64,000 nucleotides of DNA from Pseudomonas japonica (GTDB lineage: Bacteria; Pseudomonadota; Gammaproteobacteria; Pseudomonadales; Pseudomonadaceae). Below the pieces are notes generated by a model. It ran no database searches. It was not told the DNA's origin and saw only the letters and a program-made list of their open reading frames with translations. Shown piece by piece: positions 34,820 through 43,041 of the stretch (position 1 is the first letter of the stretch; the number at the start of each line of letters is the position of its first letter). The position numbers and the translations under genes are program-made. The stretch covers positions 1 through 64,000 of the forward strand of contig NZ_FZOL01000009.1 in assembly GCF_900188455.1 (NCBI RefSeq), given 5' to 3'.

Positions 34820-36061
34820 TCAGGCGAGTCGGCGGGCGACCACGTCCAGCAGAACTTCGGCACCCAGCAGCAACTGCGCAGCGTCGGTGTGTTCGCGAGG
34901 GTTGTGGCTGATACCGCCGCGGCTGGGCACGAAGATCATCGCCGCCGGGGCGATGCGCGCGATCATCTGCGCGTCGTGGCCGGCACCGGAGGTCATGCGC
35001 CGGTGCGTCAGGCCCAGGCGCGAGGCGCTGGCTTCGATCTGCCCGGCCAGGTCACGGTCGAAGTCCACCGGTTCGAAACGCACCAGGCGTTCGCTGGAAA
35101 TCTTCACACCCTCCTCGGCGGCGATACGTTCGAGGAAATCGGCGAAGCGCCGTTCGGCCTGGCACAACCGTGCTTCGTCCGGATCGCGCAGATCGACGGT
35201 GAACACCGCCTTGCGCGCAATCACGTTGATCACGTTGGGTTCGAAGGCGATGCAGCCGGTGGTGGCCAGGGTCGTGCCCGCGGAGTCGCGGGCGATGGCG
35301 CGGGCCTCGGCCACCGCGGCGCAGGCCACGTAGCCGGCGTCGTGGCGCAGGTGGGTCGGCGTGGTACCGGCATGGTTGGCATTGCCCTGCACCGTGACCT
35401 GCTGCCAGGAAATGCCCTGGAGGTTTTCCACCACGCCGATCTGGATGCCCTCGGCTTCGAGGATCGGGCCCTGCTCGATATGCAGCTCCAGGTATTCATG
35501 GGGCACGATGGCGCCGGGCTGCAGGTCGCCGGCGTAGCCGATGCGGGCCAGTTCGTCGCCGAGGCGGGTGCCGTCGGTGCCGATCGTGTCCAGCGCCACC
35601 TGCACGTCCAGGCCGCCGGCGTAGACCAGCGAGCCCATCATGTCCGGCTGGTAGCGCACGCCTTCTTCGTTGCTGAAGGCGCCGATGGTGATCGGTCGCG
35701 ACGGCAGCACGCCCGCCACCCGGTAGGCACGGGCCACCGCCAGCCCGGCGAGCACGCCGTAGCAGCCGTCGAGGGCGCCGGCATTGGTCACGGTGTCGAT
35801 GTGCGAGCCCATCATCAACGGCGCCAGGTTTGCGCCGGAGGCGGCGGGCGCCGCGGGCAAGGTGCCGAAGATATTGCCGATGCGGTCGACGCGCACGTCC
35901 AGGTCCAGTTCCTTCATCCAGGCCACCACCTGGTCGCGACCGGCCTTTTCCGCGTCGGTCAGGGCGATGCGGGTGCGACCGCCGTGCAGCGGGTCGGCGC
36001 CCAGTTCACCGAGGATGCGGATCTGGTCGAGCAGCAGCGCGCCATCGAGCTGAAGGTTCAT
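34820..36061 (-). CDS. Zn-dependent N-carbamoyl-amino-acid/ureido hydrolase
   Basis: The 413-residue M20/M40-family binuclear Zn amidase has metal motifs MMGSHIDTV, DGCYGVLAGL, FSNEEGVRY and LHIEQGPIL, and C-terminal SRGGISHNPREHTD. This is the group of N-carbamoyl-L-amino-acid hydrolases, beta-ureidopropionases and allantoate amidohydrolases. It heads an operon with a diaminopropionate lyase, so an N-carbamoyl diaminopropionate is a plausible substrate. ATG 36061 is used; a TTG one codon upstream would be equivalent. An Lrp-like gene diverges from it. Confidence 0.85.
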   Translation of the reverse strand: MNLQLDGALLLDQIRILGELGADPLHGGRTRIALTDAEKAGRDQVVAWMKELDLDVRVDRIGNIFGTLPAAPAASGANLAPLMMGSHIDTVTNAGALDGCYGVLAGLAVARAYRVAGVLPSRPITIGAFSNEEGVRYQPDMMGSLVYAGGLDVQVALDTIGTDGTRLGDELARIGYAGDLQPGAIVPHEYLELHIEQGPILEAEGIQIGVVENLQGISWQQVTVQGNANHAGTTPTHLRHDAGYVACAAVAEARAIARDSAGTTLATTGCIAFEPNVINVIARKAVFTVDLRDPDEARLCQAERRFADFLERIAAEEGVKISSERLVRFEPVDFDRDLAGQIEASASRLGLTHRRMTSGAGHDAQMIARIAPAAMIFVPSRGGISHNPREHTDAAQLLLGAEVLLDVVARRLA

Positions 36062-36188
36062 CAAGGTACTCCGTGGGTGTTCGTCGATGAGGTAAATGCT
36101 ATTTCAACGTGATGCACTTATTTCTTGATTTTCACCCGGGAAATGAAATTTTATTCCGCATTCATCCGCTTTCAGGAAATCCCCCACC

Positions 36189-36656
36189 ATGAGCCTCGAT
36201 CCCTTCGACCTCGCCCTGCTCGACGCCGTGCAGCAGGACGCCACCACCTCGCAGCAGGAGCTGGGCGAGCGGGTCAACCTGTCTCCCGCCGCGGTCAATC
36301 GCCGGCTGAAGAAGCTCAATGCCGATGGCGTGATCCGCGGGAGCGTGGCCCTGGTCGACCCGGTCGCGCTCGGTTACGGGCTGACGGTGATCACCGAAGT
36401 GGAAGTGGAGAACGAGCGCCTCGACCTGCTCGACGCGATGAAGCGCGCCTTCCTCGCCTGCCCGCAGGTGCAGCAGTGCTATTACGTGGCTGGCGAATGC
36501 GATTTCGTGCTGATCATGGCGGTGCGCAACATGGAGCAGTACACCGAACTGACCCGCACGCTGTTCTTCGAGAGCAACAACGTCAAGCGCTTCAAGACCC
36601 TGGTGTCGATGAGCAATGTGAAGGTGGGGCTGAATGTGCCGGTGGTGGTTCTGTAG
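36189..36656 (+). CDS. Lrp/AsnC-family regulator
   Basis: The 155-residue protein has an N-terminal helix-turn-helix (ALLDAVQQDATTSQQELGER, SPAAVNRRLKKLNADGVI) and a C-terminal RAM ligand domain (LTVITEVEVENERLDLLDAM; YYVAGECDFVLIMAVRNMEQ). Lrp-like regulators bind amino acids. It is divergent from the hydrolase-lyase-permease-deacylase operon and is its likely controller. The gene ends where palindromic element copy 3 begins. Confidence 0.87.
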   Translation: MSLDPFDLALLDAVQQDATTSQQELGERVNLSPAAVNRRLKKLNADGVIRGSVALVDPVALGYGLTVITEVEVENERLDLLDAMKRAFLACPQVQQCYYVAGECDFVLIMAVRNMEQYTELTRTLFFESNNVKRFKTLVSMSNVKVGLNVPVVVL

Positions 36657-37050
36657 GCGCTGGTTTGCCGGGAAATAGCGCGAGGGCTGGCAGGTGCCTG
36701 TCTTGGGGTCTTGCGGCGCCCTTGAGATCGAGCGCCGCCCGCGCGGCGCATCGCGGGCAATGCCCGCTCCCACATCGGTTGCAACGTGCCATGGCCTGTT
36801 GGATTTGAGTTGTCAGCCTTTGTTTTTTCGGCGATGCATCGCGGGGAGGCTGTTGGGCTCGACTCGGTATCGCGTCGAACCAACAAGGCGGTCAACCATG
36901 GCCTGTCAGACATAGGTACGTTGCAGCGAATGTGGGAGCGGGCATTGCCCGCGATGCGCCGCGCGGGCGGCGCTCGATCTCAAGAGCACTGCAAAACTCA
37001 AGACAGGCACCTGACAGCCCTGATGCATATCCCCACCAGACCTTCAAAAA
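36657..37050. repeat. Palindromic intergenic element, copy 3
   Basis: About 394 bp. It shares CAGGTGCCTGTCTTG with copy 2, the invariant GAGCGCCGCCCGCGCGGCGC and arm GCGGGCAATGCCCGCTCCCA. The core is nearly identical to copy 2, with the same GTTGG-TCGACTCG-GTAT-hairpin (36852-36885, one change to CGCGTCGA). The left end is eroded and the right ends near CCAGACCTTCAAAAAGG. It begins directly at the Lrp-like stop codon. Confidence 0.85.
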
Positions 37051-37150
37051 GGCGCCCCTCCCCCAATCCAGCAACTGCGGCTAGGCTTCGCGATCAGCGC
37101 TCCCTCATCCTGTGCCCCATCGCACAACCACCCCAGCCGGTACCCCGCAG

Positions 37151-38005
37151 ATGTCCAGCCCCTACGCCACCCGCTTCGCCACCGTCCTCGCCTACATCGA
37201 CGCCAACCTCGAAGGCGACCTGTCGGTGAAGACCCTGAGCCAGGTGGCGAACTTCTCGGCGTACCACTTCCACCGCCAGTTCAGCGCCTACGTCGGCGTG
37301 CCGGTTGCCCGCTACGTGCAACTGATGCGCCTGCGCCGCGCGGCGCGGCGGCTGGCCGGGCAGGCGGAATATTCGGTGCTGGCGGCGGCGCTGGACGCCG
37401 GTTTCGAAAGTCCCGAGGCATTCAGCCGGGCCTTTCGCCGCGACTTCGGCACCAGCCCCAGCGCCTTCCGCCAGCAACCGGAATGGCAGGTGTGGAATGC
37501 GGTGTTCGCCATCCCCCACTTCTCAAGGAGCATCAGCATGCAAGTGAAGATCGTCGAGTTCGCCGAGGTCCGCGTCGCCGCCCTGCAACACCTCGGCCCG
37601 CCCGGCCTGGTCCAGGACAGCGTGCGCCGCTTCATCGACTGGCGCCTGCACAGCGGCCAGTCGCCGGTGGCCAGCAGCCGCACGTTCGGCATCCCGTTCA
37701 ACAACCCGGATACCACCCCGCCGGAGGAATTCCGCTTCGCCGTGTGCGGTGAGATCGAGGAAACGGTCAAGCCCAACGACTTCGACATCGGCGAGCTGCG
37801 CATCGCCGGCGGTCGCTACGCGGTGGTACGCCATCACGGCTCGCCGGACACCATCAGCGAAACCATCTACCCGGTGTACCGCGACTGGCTGCCGGCCAGC
37901 GGCGAGGAACTGCGCGACGAGCCGCTGTTCTTCCACTACCTGAGCGTGTTTCCGCAAACACCGCTGGAGCAGTGGCAGACCGATATCTACGTGCCCCTGC
38001 AATAG
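37151..38005 (+). CDS. AraC-type regulator fused to GyrI-like domain
   Basis: A 284-residue protein: AraC helix-turn-helix pair at about 1-105 (LSVKTLSQVANFSAYHFHRQ; AALDAGFESPEAFSRAFRRD) followed by a GyrI/SbmC-like effector domain (about 128-284, VKIVEFAEVRVAALQHLGPP to the terminal IYVPLQ). This is the Rob/SoxS-related two-domain layout used for drug or small-molecule sensing. The ATG at 37151 has a weak ribosome site; a GTG at 37112 is an alternative. No obvious target gene adjoins it. Confidence 0.84.
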   Translation: MSSPYATRFATVLAYIDANLEGDLSVKTLSQVANFSAYHFHRQFSAYVGVPVARYVQLMRLRRAARRLAGQAEYSVLAAALDAGFESPEAFSRAFRRDFGTSPSAFRQQPEWQVWNAVFAIPHFSRSISMQVKIVEFAEVRVAALQHLGPPGLVQDSVRRFIDWRLHSGQSPVASSRTFGIPFNNPDTTPPEEFRFAVCGEIEETVKPNDFDIGELRIAGGRYAVVRHHGSPDTISETIYPVYRDWLPASGEELRDEPLFFHYLSVFPQTPLEQWQTDIYVPLQ

Positions 38006-38069
38006 GCTGTCACCTGCCTGCCACGCAGGCCTTTTACCATCGGCGGCACAACCGTGAACGAGGCGCACC

Positions 38070-38987
38070 ATGTTGCTGACCGATGACTCCCTGATCCAGC
38101 GCATCTACCACGAGCTGGTCGACCACAGCGATGAAGAACTCGAACTGGAACTGGCCGAAGACGCCGGGCACCTCGACGAGCTGTTCGACGAAAACCTCCC
38201 CGACAGCCCGGAAAAAGCGGCGCGCCGCCGCTATTTCCGCGAGCTGTTCCGGCTCCAGGGCGAGCTGGTGAAGCTGCAGAGCTGGGTGGTCAAGAGCGGC
38301 CAGAAGATCGTGATCATCTTCGAAGGCCGCGATGCCGCCGGCAAAGGCGGTGTGATCAAGCGCATCACCCAGCGCCTCAACCCGCGGGTCTGCCGGGTCG
38401 CCGCGCTGCCGGCGCCGAACGACCGCGAACAGACCCAGTGGTACTTCCAGCGCTACGTGCCGCACCTGCCGGCGGCGGGCGAGATCGTCCTGTTCGACCG
38501 CAGCTGGTACAACCGCGCCGGGGTCGAGCGGGTCATGGGGTTCTGCAACGACGAGCAGTACGAGGAATTCTTCCGCAGCGTGCCGGAATTCGAACGCATG
38601 CTGGTGCGCTCCGGGATCACCCTGATCAAGTACTGGTTCTCGATCTCCGACCTGGAGCAGAACCTGCGTTTCCTCAGCCGCATCCACGACCCGCTCAAGC
38701 AGTGGAAACTCAGCCCCATGGACCTGGAGTCGCGGCGACGCTGGGAGGCCTACACCAAGGCCAAGGAAATCATGCTCGAACGCACCCATATCGACGAGGC
38801 GCGCTGGTGGGTGGTGCAGGCCGACGACAAGAAGAAGGCCCGCCTCAACTGCATCAGCCACCTGCTCGCCCAGGTGCCCTACGAGGAAGTGGAAGCGCCG
38901 AGCGTGTCGCTGCCGCAACGAGTGCGCCAGGCCGACTACAGCCGCACGCCGACACCGGACGTCCTGATCGTGCCGGAGGTCTACTGA
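38070..38987 (+). CDS. ppk2: Polyphosphate kinase 2 family protein
   Basis: The 305-residue PPK2 has Walker A in GRDAAGKGGVIKRI, a Walker-B-like lid region around FDRSWYNRAGVERVMGF and the basic WKLSPMDLESRRRWEAY typical of class I PPK2. It uses polyphosphate to phosphorylate nucleotides. It lies just upstream of a phosphate transporter gene, and a Ppx/GppA phosphatase lies 3 kb further, forming a phosphate/polyphosphate neighbourhood. The start is ATG 38070. Confidence 0.9.
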   Translation: MLLTDDSLIQRIYHELVDHSDEELELELAEDAGHLDELFDENLPDSPEKAARRRYFRELFRLQGELVKLQSWVVKSGQKIVIIFEGRDAAGKGGVIKRITQRLNPRVCRVAALPAPNDREQTQWYFQRYVPHLPAAGEIVLFDRSWYNRAGVERVMGFCNDEQYEEFFRSVPEFERMLVRSGITLIKYWFSISDLEQNLRFLSRIHDPLKQWKLSPMDLESRRRWEAYTKAKEIMLERTHIDEARWWVVQADDKKKARLNCISHLLAQVPYEEVEAPSVSLPQRVRQADYSRTPTPDVLIVPEVY

Positions 38988-39060
38988 GCCCAAGGCGCGA
39001 CACAACTTGTAACATCCTCTTCCGATAATCGCCGGTGTCGCCACTCACCGGTATCGGAAC

Positions 39061-40674
39061 ATGGACACCAGCACTCTCGCTTCACCCTCTTCGATCGCCG
39101 AGGGCCAGCGCCCTCGGCTCAGCCACAAGCCCGGGCTGGTCGCCTCGGCCCTGTTCGTCGTGCTCCTCCTCGCCGGCATCGGCTTCTCGGCGTACAGCCT
39201 GGTCCATGACGTCGGCGAAATGAACGCTGTCATCACCACCTGGACGCCCTTTCTGCTGCTCGGCATCGCCCTGCTGATCGCCCTCGGCTTCGAATTCGTC
39301 AACGGTTTCCACGACACCGCCAACGCGGTGGCCACGGTGATCTACACCAACTCCCTGCCGGCTCACTTCGCGGTGGTCTGGTCCGGAGTGTTCAACTTCC
39401 TCGGCGTGCTGCTGTCCAGCGGCGCGGTGGCCTTCGGCATCATCGCCCTGCTGCCGGTGGAGCTGATCCTGCAGGTCGGGTCCGCGGCCGGCTTCGCGAT
39501 GATCTTCGCCCTGCTCATCGCGGCGATCCTCTGGAACCTCGGCACCTGGTGGCTGGGCCTGCCCGCCTCGTCGTCGCACACCCTGATCGGTTCGATCATC
39601 GGCGTCGGCGTGGCCAACGCCCTGATGCACGGCCGCGACGGCACCTCCGGGGTGGACTGGGCGCAGGCGACCAAGGTCGGCTACTCGCTGCTGCTGTCGC
39701 CGCTGGTGGGCTTCGTCTGCGCCGCCCTGCTCCTGCTGGCACTGCGCCTGCTGGTGAAGAACCGCGAGCTGTACAAGGCGCCGAAAGGCGACACACCGCC
39801 GCCCTGGTGGATTCGCGGCCTGCTGATCCTGACCTGCACCGGGGTGTCGTTCGCCCACGGTTCCAACGACGGGCAGAAAGGCATGGGCCTGATCATGCTG
39901 ATCCTGATCGGCACCCTGCCGATGGCCTATGCGCTCAACCGCACCATGCCGGAAAGCCAGGCCACGCAGTTCGCCGCGGTCGCCGAGGTGACCCAGCAGG
40001 CCCTGCAGCGCAGCGCCCCGCAGTCGGCCCCGAGCGAGCCGCGTCCGGTACTGGAGACCTACGTGCGGACCAGGCAGGTCACCCCCGAGCTGGTGCCGGC
40101 GCTGGCGCTGCTGTCCGGGCAGATCGGCGCTCAGGTCAAGGGCTACGGCTCGCTGTCGAAGGTGCCGGCGCAGGCCATGGCCAACGTGCGCAACGACATG
40201 TACCTGGCCTCGGAAGCCATCCGCCTGATAGACAAGGACAAGGTCGGCAACTTCGATGCCGATACCACGTCCAAGGTGCAGGCGTTCAAGAAGCAGATCG
40301 ACGACGCCACCCGTTTCATCCCGCTGTGGGTCAAGGTGGCCGTGGCCATCGCCCTGGGCCTGGGCACCATGGTTGGCTGGAAGCGCATCGTCATTACCGT
40401 TGGCGAGCGCATCGGCAAGACCCACCTGACCTATGCCCAGGGTGCTTCGGCGGAGACGGTGGCGATGCTGACCATCGGTGCGGCGGACATCTACGGGTTG
40501 CCGGTTTCCACGACCCAGGTGCTGTCCTCGGGCGTTGCCGGGACCATGACCGCCAACGGCACCGGCCTGCAATGGGCCACGGTGCGCAACCTGCTGATGG
40601 CCTGGGTGCTGACCCTGCCGGCGGCGATCCTGCTGTCGGGTTGTCTGTACTGGATCTTGAGCAAGCTGTTCTGA
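39061..40674 (+). CDS. Inorganic phosphate transporter, Pit family
   Basis: The 537-residue membrane protein has paired Pit repeats, with GFEFVNGFHDTANAVATVIY in the N half and STTQVLSSGVAGTMTANGTG in the C half, and about 10-12 membrane segments. It moves phosphate (often as metal-phosphate) with protons across the inner membrane. An interdomain loop at about 290-430 is large. The gene ends 13 bp before a perfect inverted repeat that it shares with the converging ZntB-like gene. Confidence 0.88.
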   Translation: MDTSTLASPSSIAEGQRPRLSHKPGLVASALFVVLLLAGIGFSAYSLVHDVGEMNAVITTWTPFLLLGIALLIALGFEFVNGFHDTANAVATVIYTNSLPAHFAVVWSGVFNFLGVLLSSGAVAFGIIALLPVELILQVGSAAGFAMIFALLIAAILWNLGTWWLGLPASSSHTLIGSIIGVGVANALMHGRDGTSGVDWAQATKVGYSLLLSPLVGFVCAALLLLALRLLVKNRELYKAPKGDTPPPWWIRGLLILTCTGVSFAHGSNDGQKGMGLIMLILIGTLPMAYALNRTMPESQATQFAAVAEVTQQALQRSAPQSAPSEPRPVLETYVRTRQVTPELVPALALLSGQIGAQVKGYGSLSKVPAQAMANVRNDMYLASEAIRLIDKDKVGNFDADTTSKVQAFKKQIDDATRFIPLWVKVAVAIALGLGTMVGWKRIVITVGERIGKTHLTYAQGASAETVAMLTIGAADIYGLPVSTTQVLSSGVAGTMTANGTGLQWATVRNLLMAWVLTLPAAILLSGCLYWILSKLF

Positions 40675-40687
40675 GGGGTGTCTTTTC

Positions 40688-40775
40688 GGGCCTCATCGCG
40701 GGCAATGCCCGCTCCCACAAGGACTGCGTGCACCACCGAATCCTGTGGGAGCGGGCATTGCCCGCGATGAGGCCC
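40688..40775. terminator. Perfect 32-bp REP inverted repeat between converging genes
   Basis: GGGCCTCATCGCGGGCAATG-CCCGCTCCCACA at 40688-40719 is exactly repeated in inverse at 40744-40775 with a 24-bp loop. It lies between the stops of the phosphate transporter and ZntB-like genes, so a shared two-way terminator or mRNA end protector is likely. The arms contain the GCGGGCAATGCCCGCTCCCA word also found in palindromic element copies 2 and 3. Confidence 0.8.
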
Positions 40776-40795
40776 TGAAGAACAACAAGGAACTG

Positions 40796-41812
40796 TCAGT
40801 AATCCCCCCGCTTGCGAAACGCCCAGCGCCCCGCCAGCGCCGTGAACGTCGCCACCAGCACCACCAAGACCCAGAACCCGTGCGGGTCGTCCGAGAGCGG
40901 CACGCCGCCGACGTTCATGCCGAAGAAACCGGCAATGATGTTGATCGGCAACGCCAGCACCGTGACCACGGTGAGGGTGAACAGGGTGCGGTTGTTCTCT
41001 TCGGTGAGCTTGGCGGCGATCTCTTCCTGCAGCAGCTTGATCCGCTCCACCAGCGCCGTGAGGTCGTTGATGATCACCGAGAATTCCTCGGTGGCGGCGC
41101 GCAACTGGCGGATATCCTCCTCGCGCAGCCAGTCCGGCGGGCGGTTGAGCAGGCGCAGCAACGACCCCGGTTCCAGCGCCAGCAGGCGCTGCAGGCGCAC
41201 CAGCACGCGGCGCATGGCGCTGAGGTCGGCGCGGTTGTCGCTGAGGCGCTGGGACAGCAGCTGGTCTTCGATGCGGTCGACGTTCATGGTGGTCTCGCGG
41301 ACGATCTGGGTCAGCAGATCGCCCTGGTCGCCAAGCAGGTGCACCAGCAGCTCGATGGTCGAGGCGAAGCGCTCGCCACGCTTGACCGACGAACGCAGGC
41401 GATCCACCGAATGCAGCGGCTGCAGGCGCGCGCTGACCAGCAGGCGCCGGCGCACGCAGGCCCACAGGGTGGACACGTCGGAAGAGACCAGACCGAAGTT
41501 GAACACCACGTCGTTGACCACCGCGAGCAAGGCGGTGTCGGCGTGTTCGATGCGGGTCGAGCGCGAGCCTTCGCGCAGGGTTTCGAAAAAGGTCTCCGGC
41601 AGGTCCAGGCTGCCCTTCATCCAGCGCTCGCAGGCGGCGTGGGCGAGGTTCATGTGCAGCCAGAGAAAAGCCTCGGGATCGCCGGGATCGAGCAACAGTT
41701 CCAGCGCTTGCGAGGAATCGATTTCCCGCCCCGGCTGGCCGGGACGGAAGACAAAACCATAGAGCAGGCCATTCAGATCGGCGTCCTGCTGATGGCCCTG
41801 GGTGGTGATCAT
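40796..41812 (-). CDS. zntB: CorA-family transporter, ZntB-like
   Basis: The 338-residue protein has a large cytoplasmic N-terminal domain rich in coiled helices and, at the C-terminus, two membrane segments separated by the GMNVGGVP motif (GMN signature of CorA/ZntB). ZntB-like members carry zinc with protons; CorA carries magnesium or cobalt. The sequence IAGFFGMNVGGVPLSDDPHG favours ZntB. ATG 41812 is used. The gene follows the Ppx/GppA-like gene by 22 bp. Confidence 0.83.
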   Translation of the reverse strand: MITTQGHQQDADLNGLLYGFVFRPGQPGREIDSSQALELLLDPGDPEAFLWLHMNLAHAACERWMKGSLDLPETFFETLREGSRSTRIEHADTALLAVVNDVVFNFGLVSSDVSTLWACVRRRLLVSARLQPLHSVDRLRSSVKRGERFASTIELLVHLLGDQGDLLTQIVRETTMNVDRIEDQLLSQRLSDNRADLSAMRRVLVRLQRLLALEPGSLLRLLNRPPDWLREEDIRQLRAATEEFSVIINDLTALVERIKLLQEEIAAKLTEENNRTLFTLTVVTVLALPINIIAGFFGMNVGGVPLSDDPHGFWVLVVLVATFTALAGRWAFRKRGDY

Positions 41813-41834
41813 GCGGGCTCTCGGGGCAGGTCGA

Positions 41835-42779
41835 TCAGTGGCGCGCGCCATTGTCCATCAGGCTGTGCAGCAGGCCGACGCGCAGGCCGGGCTCGGACGG
41901 CGTCATGTCGTCGATGCCGAACACCTTGAACGCCGCCAGCATGATCGCCAGGCCGCCGGGGAGCATGCCCTGGCGATGTTGCTGCAGGCCATCGAGGTGC
42001 AGGCGCTTGACCTGGCCGGCATCGAGCAGGGCCAGGGACAGGCGCAGCAAGCCCGCGTAGGTGATGCCGTCGCCGCCGCCGTCGTTGAAACCGTTGGCCT
42101 TGAGCACCCGGGAGAGCATGCGCGCGGTGCCGGACGAACCGATCGCCGCATGCCAGCCGTGCTCGCGGATACAGCCGTCGACCTCGGAGAACACCAGGCT
42201 GGCGTGCTGTTCCGCCTGCTGCAGGCCCCGGCTGTCGACACGCCCGCCGGCGAAGTAGCGCGTGCCGAAGGTGCCGCTGCCGATATTCAGGCTTTCACTG
42301 AACACCGGGCACTTGCCACGCCCGACGATCAGCTCGGTGGAGCCGCCGCCGATGTCCACCACCAGGCGCGTGGTCTTCTCGCAGGGCATGCTGTGGGCGA
42401 TGCCGGAGAACACCAGTTCGGCCTCTTCCTGGCCGGAAATGACGTCGATGGGAAAGCCCAGGCGCGCCTCGGCGCCTTCGAGGAACAGCGCCGCGTTGCG
42501 CGCCTGGCGCACCGCGCTGGTGGCGACGGCGCGCACGCGGCCTTGCTGGAAGCCGCTGAGGTGCTTGCCGAAGCGCTCCAGCGCCTGCCAGCCGCGCTCC
42601 ACGGCCAGGGCGTCGAGGGCATCGCCGTGCAGGCCTTCGGCCAGGCGCACCGGCTCGCGCAGGCTTTTCACCTTGCGCATCAGCGGGCGACGGTTGCCCG
42701 GCACGGGCTGGGCGATGGTCATGCGAAACGCGTTGGAGCCGAGATCGACCGCTGCGAACAGGGGGGCGCTGTCTTTCAT
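41835..42779 (-). CDS. Ppx/GppA-family phosphatase
   Basis: This 314-residue protein of the ASKHA fold has AAVDLGSNAFRMTIAQP, a second phosphate-binding loop VVDIGGGSTELIVG and LNIGSGTFGTRYF. It is shorter than full-length Ppx (about 500 residues), lacking the C-terminal HD-like region, so it is the short exopolyphosphatase/GppA form. It may hydrolyse polyphosphate or pppGpp. The nearby PPK2 supports a polyphosphate role but is not proof. The start is ATG 42779. Confidence 0.84.
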   Translation of the reverse strand: MKDSAPLFAAVDLGSNAFRMTIAQPVPGNRRPLMRKVKSLREPVRLAEGLHGDALDALAVERGWQALERFGKHLSGFQQGRVRAVATSAVRQARNAALFLEGAEARLGFPIDVISGQEEAELVFSGIAHSMPCEKTTRLVVDIGGGSTELIVGRGKCPVFSESLNIGSGTFGTRYFAGGRVDSRGLQQAEQHASLVFSEVDGCIREHGWHAAIGSSGTARMLSRVLKANGFNDGGGDGITYAGLLRLSLALLDAGQVKRLHLDGLQQHRQGMLPGGLAIMLAAFKVFGIDDMTPSEPGLRVGLLHSLMDNGARH

Positions 42780-42870
42780 GCGAGGGTTCCTGGTGGCCGG
42801 GTGGCCCAATGGCGGGATGTTACATCTCGTTTCATGACACTTCGGTGACGGGCCATTGGGGGCGCTTTGC

Positions 42871-42950
42871 GGACCTTCGCGGGCAAGCCACGCTCCTACG
42901 GGTATTGCACTTGCCCTCGTAGGAGCGTGGCTTGCCCGCGAAGGACCGCA
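42871..42950. repeat. Inverted REP pair 4
   Basis: GGACCTTCGCGGGCAAGCCA-CGCTCCTACG at 42871-42900 and its near-complement starting at 42918 (one mismatch) enclose an 18-bp loop, then GACCGCAAGGCGGTCC follows to 42959. It sits between the Ppx-like start and the chemoreceptor start. Confidence 0.8.
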
Positions 42951-43041
42951 AGGCGGTCCCCCGGATCTTCAGCTTTCCCCATTCAGGCCGATGAACCGAT
43001 AAACCCCCTCGCCTTGCGCCCGTGCCACTGAGGATCCACCC

